Positions 4,323-7,794 of a DNA stretch of 7,794 bases are shown here, piece by piece. Origin of the DNA: Actinobacteria bacterium ADurb.Bin346 (GTDB lineage: Bacteria > Actinomycetota > Humimicrobiia > Humimicrobiales > Humimicrobiaceae). The DNA lies in NCBI GenBank assembly GCA_002068775.1, contig MWAX01000149.1, forward strand, positions 1-7,794, written 5' to 3'. Both the position numbers and the translations under genes were made by a program. Numbering within the stretch: position 1 is the stretch's first letter; each line of letters begins with the position of its first letter. A model generated the notes under the pieces. That model saw only the letters and a program-made list of their open reading frames with translations, was not told where the DNA came from and ran no database searches.

Positions 4323-6738
4323 AGAATTATCGCCAGTGGACCTGAAAGCAGCTTTTGATGCTAAAAAACTTAATTGCAGGACTACTGAAGAATTAAGCCC
4401 GCTTGAAGGCATCATCGGCCAGGACAGGGCAGTAAAAGCATTAAAATTTGGCCTGGAAATAAAAGATAACGGATTCAATATATTTGTTTCCGGCTATACA
4501 GGAACAGGAAGGACCACAGGAGTAAGTGAATTTGTCCAGGAACTTGCAAAAGAAAAGCCAGTTCCTCCTGACTGGTGCTATGTGAATAATTTCAATAATA
4601 ACTATGAGCCGAAGGCAATAAGCCTCCCTGCAGGTATGGGGAAAGTGTTCCAGGAAGATATTAAAACACTGATCACTTCCATAAGGAACCTTATTCCAAA
4701 AACTTTTGAAAGCAAGGATTATTCAGAAAAAAAAGACTCTGTTATCAAAAATATAGAGCTGCAGAAAGATAAATTATTAAACGACCTCAATAAAAGAGTT
4801 CAGGAACAGGGTTTTGTGCTTAAATCCTCACAAATAGGTGTTTTTATAGTGCCGATAATTGACGGGAAGCTTTTAAATGAGCAGGATTTCTTATTATTGA
4901 GTGAAGATAAAAAGCAGCAAATACAATCAAAGCGCGCAGCAGTAAACGATGACCTGAAAAAAACAATGGACAGGGTCAGAGACCTTGAAAAGCAGATAGA
5001 CGATGAAATAAGAAAGCTTAACCATGATGCAGCTCTTTTTGCCATTGATAAAAACATAAATGATTTAAAAGAGAAGTTCAAAGATGTGCCGGAAGCAGTG
5101 GAGCATATAGAGCTTGTTAAAAATGATGTACTGCAAAATCTTGCAGTGTTCATAGCTGGGCAGGTGCCGGATATTCAATCCCAGTCTGTGTTTCCATGGA
5201 TGAAAGAACTGCCTTTTAAGAAATACGAAGTAAACCTCATAGTGGATAATTCAGCTCTTAAAGGCGCACCTGTTGTAATAGAGCACAATCCAACTTACCA
5301 GAATATTTTTGGCAGAATAGAAAAAGAGGCACAATTCGGAGTCCTCACAACTGATTTTACAATGATAAGGGGAGGCTCGCTTCATAAATCATCCGGCGGG
5401 TTTCTGGTAATACCGGTTGAAGAATTACTGAAGAATTTCTTTTCCTGGGACAGTCTTAAAAATTCACTTGTAAATAAAAAAATAACTATTGAGGAAGCCG
5501 GGGAAAAGCTCGGGTATATAACTACAAAAGGATTAAAACCGGAGGCAATACCTTTAAGTGTAAAAGTAATACTTATCGGCAATCCTCTGTATTATGACCT
5601 GCTCTTTACTCTTGACCAGGATTTTAAAAAACTTTTTAAAGTCCGCGCTGATTTCGACCTGTTTATGGAGAGAAATGATGAAAATATCAAAAAATATGCT
5701 TCCTTTGCCTGCACACTTTGCATAAAGGAAGGTCTGAGGCACCTGGAAGCTGCTGCAGTGGCAAAGATAATTGAATATGGCTCAAGGCTTGCAGAAGATA
5801 AAAATAAAATATCAACAAAATTTTCAGATATTTCAGATGTAATATTTGAAGGTAATTTCTATGCGGGGCAGGAAAACGCAAAATATATAAAAGCCTGCCA
5901 TCTTGAAAAAGCGATAGGGGAAAAGGTATACCGTTCAAACCTCATTCATGAAAGAATAAAAGAAATGATAGCAGATGGCACAATACTCATTGACACAAGC
6001 GGTGAAAAAATAGGCCAGGTAAATGGACTTTCTGTTTCAAGCACAGGTGATTATATATTTGGAAGGCCTTCCCGCGTCACGGCGACAGCAGGTATCGGAA
6101 AGGAAGGAATAATAGACATAGAAAGAGAGACAAAACTTGGCGGGCCCATTCATACAAAAGGCGTGCTCATTCTTTGCGGCTTCCTTGCCGAAAGGTATTC
6201 AAAGGATAAGCCATTAAGCCTGGCGGCAAGAATTGTTTTCGAGCAAAGCTATGGCGGAGTAGAAGGAGACAGCGCCTCAAGCGCGGAGCTGTATGCAATA
6301 TTATCAGCCCTGTCGGACCTGCCCTTAAAGCAGTATATTGCTGTTACCGGCTCTGTTAACCAGAAAGGCCAGGTCCAGGCAGTTGGCGGAGTGAATGAAA
6401 AAATTGAAGGATTTTATGAAGTCTGCAGGAACGATGGCTTTACCGGACAGCAGGGAGTAATAATTCCTTCAGGAAATGTCCGCAACCTGATGCTAAATGA
6501 AGAGGTTATTGAGTCAGTGAAAAAAGGGCAGTTTCATATATTTGCAGTCAATACAATTGATGAGGGCATAGAAATACTCACAGGCGTAAGAGCAGGTAAA
6601 TTAAACGACGACGGCTCATTCGAAAAAGATACAGTCAATTATCTGGCAGACCAGAAAATCAGACAATTTACAGAAAAGCTTAAAGAAAAACCGGTTGGTC
6701 AGAGCGGAGATGGCTCCTGCAGCTCTGATGCTTTTTAA
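4312..6738 (+). CDS. Lon-family protease of the LonB/LonC-like (AAA_32) type
   Basis: An 808-residue cytosolic protein of the Lon-related group with an AAA_32 N-terminal region and a C-terminal Lon protease domain, but no classical Lon N-domain. The ATG lies inside the 3' end of the TIM-like gene, with AGGAG at 4299-4303 eight bases upstream, so translation is probably coupled. The P-loop is GYTGTGRT (61-68), with Arg67 in place of the ATP-binding Lys. The Walker-B-like segment GGFLVIPVEELL (363-374) lacks the usual acidic pair after the hydrophobic run. A long helical, probably coiled-coil insertion spans about 135-275. The protease domain (about 560-760) has catalytic Ser654 in EGDSASSAE and Lys697 in GGVNEKIEG, the Ser-Lys dyad of Lon. 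The family includes LonC, an ATP-independent member with a degenerate ATPase domain. Intact protease plus degraded ATP site suggests ATP-independent or weakly ATP-dependent peptide degradation. Confidence 0.93.
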   Translation: MAIKELSPVDLKAAFDAKKLNCRTTEELSPLEGIIGQDRAVKALKFGLEIKDNGFNIFVSGYTGTGRTTGVSEFVQELAKEKPVPPDWCYVNNFNNNYEPKAISLPAGMGKVFQEDIKTLITSIRNLIPKTFESKDYSEKKDSVIKNIELQKDKLLNDLNKRVQEQGFVLKSSQIGVFIVPIIDGKLLNEQDFLLLSEDKKQQIQSKRAAVNDDLKKTMDRVRDLEKQIDDEIRKLNHDAALFAIDKNINDLKEKFKDVPEAVEHIELVKNDVLQNLAVFIAGQVPDIQSQSVFPWMKELPFKKYEVNLIVDNSALKGAPVVIEHNPTYQNIFGRIEKEAQFGVLTTDFTMIRGGSLHKSSGGFLVIPVEELLKNFFSWDSLKNSLVNKKITIEEAGEKLGYITTKGLKPEAIPLSVKVILIGNPLYYDLLFTLDQDFKKLFKVRADFDLFMERNDENIKKYASFACTLCIKEGLRHLEAAAVAKIIEYGSRLAEDKNKISTKFSDISDVIFEGNFYAGQENAKYIKACHLEKAIGEKVYRSNLIHERIKEMIADGTILIDTSGEKIGQVNGLSVSSTGDYIFGRPSRVTATAGIGKEGIIDIERETKLGGPIHTKGVLILCGFLAERYSKDKPLSLAARIVFEQSYGGVEGDSASSAELYAILSALSDLPLKQYIAVTGSVNQKGQVQAVGGVNEKIEGFYEVCRNDGFTGQQGVIIPSGNVRNLMLNEEVIESVKKGQFHIFAVNTIDEGIEILTGVRAGKLNDDGSFEKDTVNYLADQKIRQFTEKLKEKPVGQSGDGSCSSDAF

Positions 6739-6756
6739 AATTTCTCGGAATAAGTA

Positions 6757-6789
6757 AAAAACAGACCGGTTAAATACCGGCCTGTTTTA
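6757..6789. terminator. Bidirectional intrinsic terminator
   Basis: ACAGACCGGT (6761-6770) pairs with ACCGGCCTGT (6776-6785) around a TAAAT loop, with one A-C mismatch, and flanking A and T bases extend the stem. TTTTAT follows on the plus strand, and the A-run before the stem gives a T-run on the minus strand. It ends the Lon-like transcript and also, about 60 bases past its stop, the convergent lipoprotein gene. Confidence 0.9.
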
Positions 6790-6850
6790 TTAGTAATACC
6801 TTTGCTTTAAAGATAAAAGAATATTTTTTATTTTTTTATCTCTGCCGGCT

Positions 6851-7393
6851 CTATTCAGACTGCTGTGTGACTGTAAAAGTATAATTTACAGCATTTCCGT
6901 CCGAACCGCACATTAGAAGGACCTGATACTGGTCATTTTTCCATGATAAAGTAAAAGAATCGTTTCCATCTGAAGTTCCGAAATAATCAGATTCTGTTTC
7001 CCATCCGGACATTTTGCTTTTGTGCCACTCATATATTTCTTTGACTGTACCCTTGGTAGCTTCTGCCAGGATTGCAAAATTGTCTTTGTTATTGTCATCC
7101 TTGGATTTAGAAGAGTATATCACTTTGATATCGGGATAAATCGGCACAGATGATGGCCAGCCTTCGGGGACTTTAACATTATCACCAAATGCAACCTCTC
7201 CTTTATCACTTGAAATTTTGCCGCCTTCCTTATTTAAATCAATATCGGCGTTTTCAACGCCCATTGAACTTTCAATGGTTTTCTCAATTGCTTTTTCAGC
7301 CATTTTTGCAACAGCTTTAGCGCAGGAAGTCATTGAGAAAACAAGTGCAGTAAGAAGGATAACTGATATCGCTAATATAAGTCTTCTTTTCAA
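6851..7393 (-). CDS. Small predicted lipoprotein of unknown function
   Basis: A 180-residue protein with a lipoprotein signal: MKRR, a hydrophobic core (about 5-20), and Cys24 in MTSC as the likely lipidation site. Met at -3 of the lipobox is less usual than Leu/Val, so lipidation is likely but not certain. The TTG start is supported by AGAGGTGG at 7405-7398 on the minus strand. After Cys24 comes a short charged helix (25-42), an acidic Gly/Asp/Lys-rich linker, the segment PEGWPSSVPIYPDIKVI (76-92), then a compact alpha/beta region with YEWHKSKMSGWE (121-132) and alternating strands to the C-terminus. The 'P-x-x-W-P-x-x-V-P-I-Y-P' pattern is one I associate with secreted or lipid-anchored bacterial proteins of unknown function; I assign no activity. 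It would be anchored on the outer face of the membrane. It converges on the Lon-like gene across the shared terminator and appears to be transcribed alone. Confidence 0.85.
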   Translation of the reverse strand: MKRRLILAISVILLTALVFSMTSCAKAVAKMAEKAIEKTIESSMGVENADIDLNKEGGKISSDKGEVAFGDNVKVPEGWPSSVPIYPDIKVIYSSKSKDDNNKDNFAILAEATKGTVKEIYEWHKSKMSGWETESDYFGTSDGNDSFTLSWKNDQYQVLLMCGSDGNAVNYTFTVTQQSE

Positions 7394-7405
7394 TTTTCCA
7401 CCTCT

Positions 7406-7594
7406 TTTTTAGTTTTATAAAATCTTTGTCTGTATATAAAAATTCAAACAATAAAAAGATATTATAAGGTTAAAAAATTTTTTTTAAAGTATTTTCACAT
7501 ATATTTTTATACCTGCATCAGATAGATAAAAATTAATTTATCACAGGAGCTTGTTTTTGAATCTCCCGGATAAAAAATACGATTGCCGCCAGGA
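7406..7594. other. AT-rich intergenic stretch without a gene
   Basis: Apart from the possible lipoprotein promoter, this stretch holds long A and T runs and a small dyad GATAAA/TTTATC (7525-7530 with 7537-7542). I see no open frame with a ribosome binding site, no tRNA and no insertion sequence end. Confidence 0.5.
7461..7488 (-). promoter_or_regulatory. Possible promoter for the lipoprotein gene
   Basis: On the minus strand, TATAAT (7466-7461) is preceded by TTTAAA (7488-7483) with a 16-base spacer. The -10 is perfect and the -35 has 4 of 6 consensus bases. The region is extremely AT-rich, so chance matches are common. Confidence 0.35.
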
Positions 7595-7680
7595 CTTCTA
7601 CCTAAGTTAATTATTATTTGTCCAATAATCCGCCATGCGGGCAGGGTTTCACGTACTTTAGTGCGTAGGTATCTAAGAAG
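7595..7680 (+). ncRNA. Possible structured leader RNA with three arms
   Basis: An enclosing stem can form from CTTCTACCT (7595-7603) with AGGTA (7667-7671) and GAAG (7677-7680), leaving a 5-base bulge. Inside it lie three hairpins: ATTATT/AATAAT (7613-7618 with 7624-7629), CCGC/GCGG (7630-7633 with 7637-7640) and ACGTAC/GTGCGT (7651-7656 with 7661-7666, loop TTTA, one G-U pair). An alternative hairpin ATCTA/TAGAT (7671-7675 with 7682-7686) runs into TTTTT and would compete with the enclosing stem, as in an attenuator. It matches no riboswitch or tRNA consensus that I can recall. Short stems in AT-rich DNA may arise by chance. Confidence 0.3.
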
Positions 7681-7794
7681 ATAGATTTTTAATAAAAAAA
7701 GAAAGTGAAAGGGATAAAATCAAGGAAGTTTTTTTAGAGTATGATCTTTCAATAGAAAGATGGGACATAAGCTTTGTTATGTGCCAGCTAATGC
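7677..7794 (+). CDS. Possible 5' end of an unidentified gene at the right edge
   Basis: The frame beginning at 7677 stays open to the edge (39 codons) and reads like protein, including IKEVFLEYDLSIERWDISF. No ATG, GTG or TTG occurs in frame before that segment. AAAGGG at 7708-7713 would be well placed for an ATC at 7719, a very rare start. Alternatively a GTG at 7705 in another frame stops at a T7 run (7729-7735), where a -1 shift would join this frame, so slippage or a sequence error is possible. The antisense frame is also partly open. I do not recognise a family. Confidence 0.25.
7744..7785 (+). repeat. Two consecutive perfect-stem inverted repeats
   Basis: ATCTTTC/GAAAGAT (7744-7750 with 7755-7761, loop AATA) is followed at once by ACATAA/TTATGT (7765-7770 with 7777-7782), flanked by GG and CC that could extend it past a mismatch. 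Both overlap the open frame at the edge. Whether they are regulatory, part of a mobile element end, or chance cannot be told from this window. Confidence 0.4.

Noticed and set aside
4800..5153. Minus-strand Ser/Cys/Phe-rich frame inside the Lon-like gene
   Set aside because: It is a shadow of the Lys/Glu-rich coiled-coil region on the other strand, a common artefact.
6812..6840. GATAAAA/TTTTATC dyad as a second terminator
   Set aside because: The stem is AT-only apart from one pair with a 15-base loop, and the strong GC-rich terminator beside it explains both transcripts.
7218..7412. Plus-strand open frame opposite the lipoprotein gene
   Set aside because: It is antisense to a gene with a signal peptide and good ribosome binding site, and its product has no recognisable features.
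7595..7680. tRNA gene
   Set aside because: The arms do not give a 7-bp acceptor stem, there is no GGTTC-type T-loop, and no anticodon arm of the right size is present.

Overview
The window is AT-rich (mid-to-high 30s % G+C by eye) bacterial DNA. Two genes start with TTG, AGA/AGG/ATA codons are frequent, and there is one short lipoprotein. No single gene is diagnostic of a phylum. The gene content would suit an uncultured anaerobe, but I cannot place it from sequence alone. I see no insertion sequence, CRISPR array, tRNA or rRNA.

Layout. (1) 1-1648 (+): the 3' two thirds of pheT, cut by the left edge. (2) 1649-1860: a spacer holding a short broken reading frame, a likely promoter and a hairpin. 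(3) 1861-2319 (+): an RpiB-family sugar-phosphate isomerase. (4) 2320-2504: a regulatory spacer with three 10-bp repeats carrying phased A-tracts, a near-consensus promoter and a small hairpin. (5) 2505-3380 (+): a class II (zinc) aldolase of the fuculose-phosphate aldolase type, with a linker and a C-terminal amphipathic helix. (6) 3513-4322 (+): a divergent triosephosphate-isomerase-like protein. (7) 4312-6738 (+): a LonC/LonB-like protease overlapping the previous gene by 11 bases. (8) 6757-6789: a strong bidirectional terminator between converging genes. (9) 7393-6851 (-): a small lipoprotein. (10) 7394-7794: no confident gene, but a possible structured RNA and a short open frame running off the right edge.

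How the genes may work together. The RpiB-like isomerase, DHAP-type aldolase and TIM-like isomerase sit in a row. This set recalls tetrose-phosphate metabolism: in Brucella erythritol catabolism a TIM homologue (EryH) interconverts L-erythrulose-1-P and D-erythrulose-4-P, and an RpiB homologue (EryI) takes the latter to D-erythrose-4-P. A FucA-type aldolase could join or split L-erythrulose-1-P as DHAP plus formaldehyde, or handle a longer ketose-1-phosphate. The aldolase tail has the form of a bacterial microcompartment (BMC) encapsulation peptide. The best hypothesis is that this trio is a satellite locus of a sugar-phosphate-type BMC whose shell genes lie outside the window. The family assignments are secure. 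The pathway and compartment are inference. The Lon-like protease and pheT are probably unrelated housekeeping neighbours, although the protease is translationally linked to the TIM-like gene.
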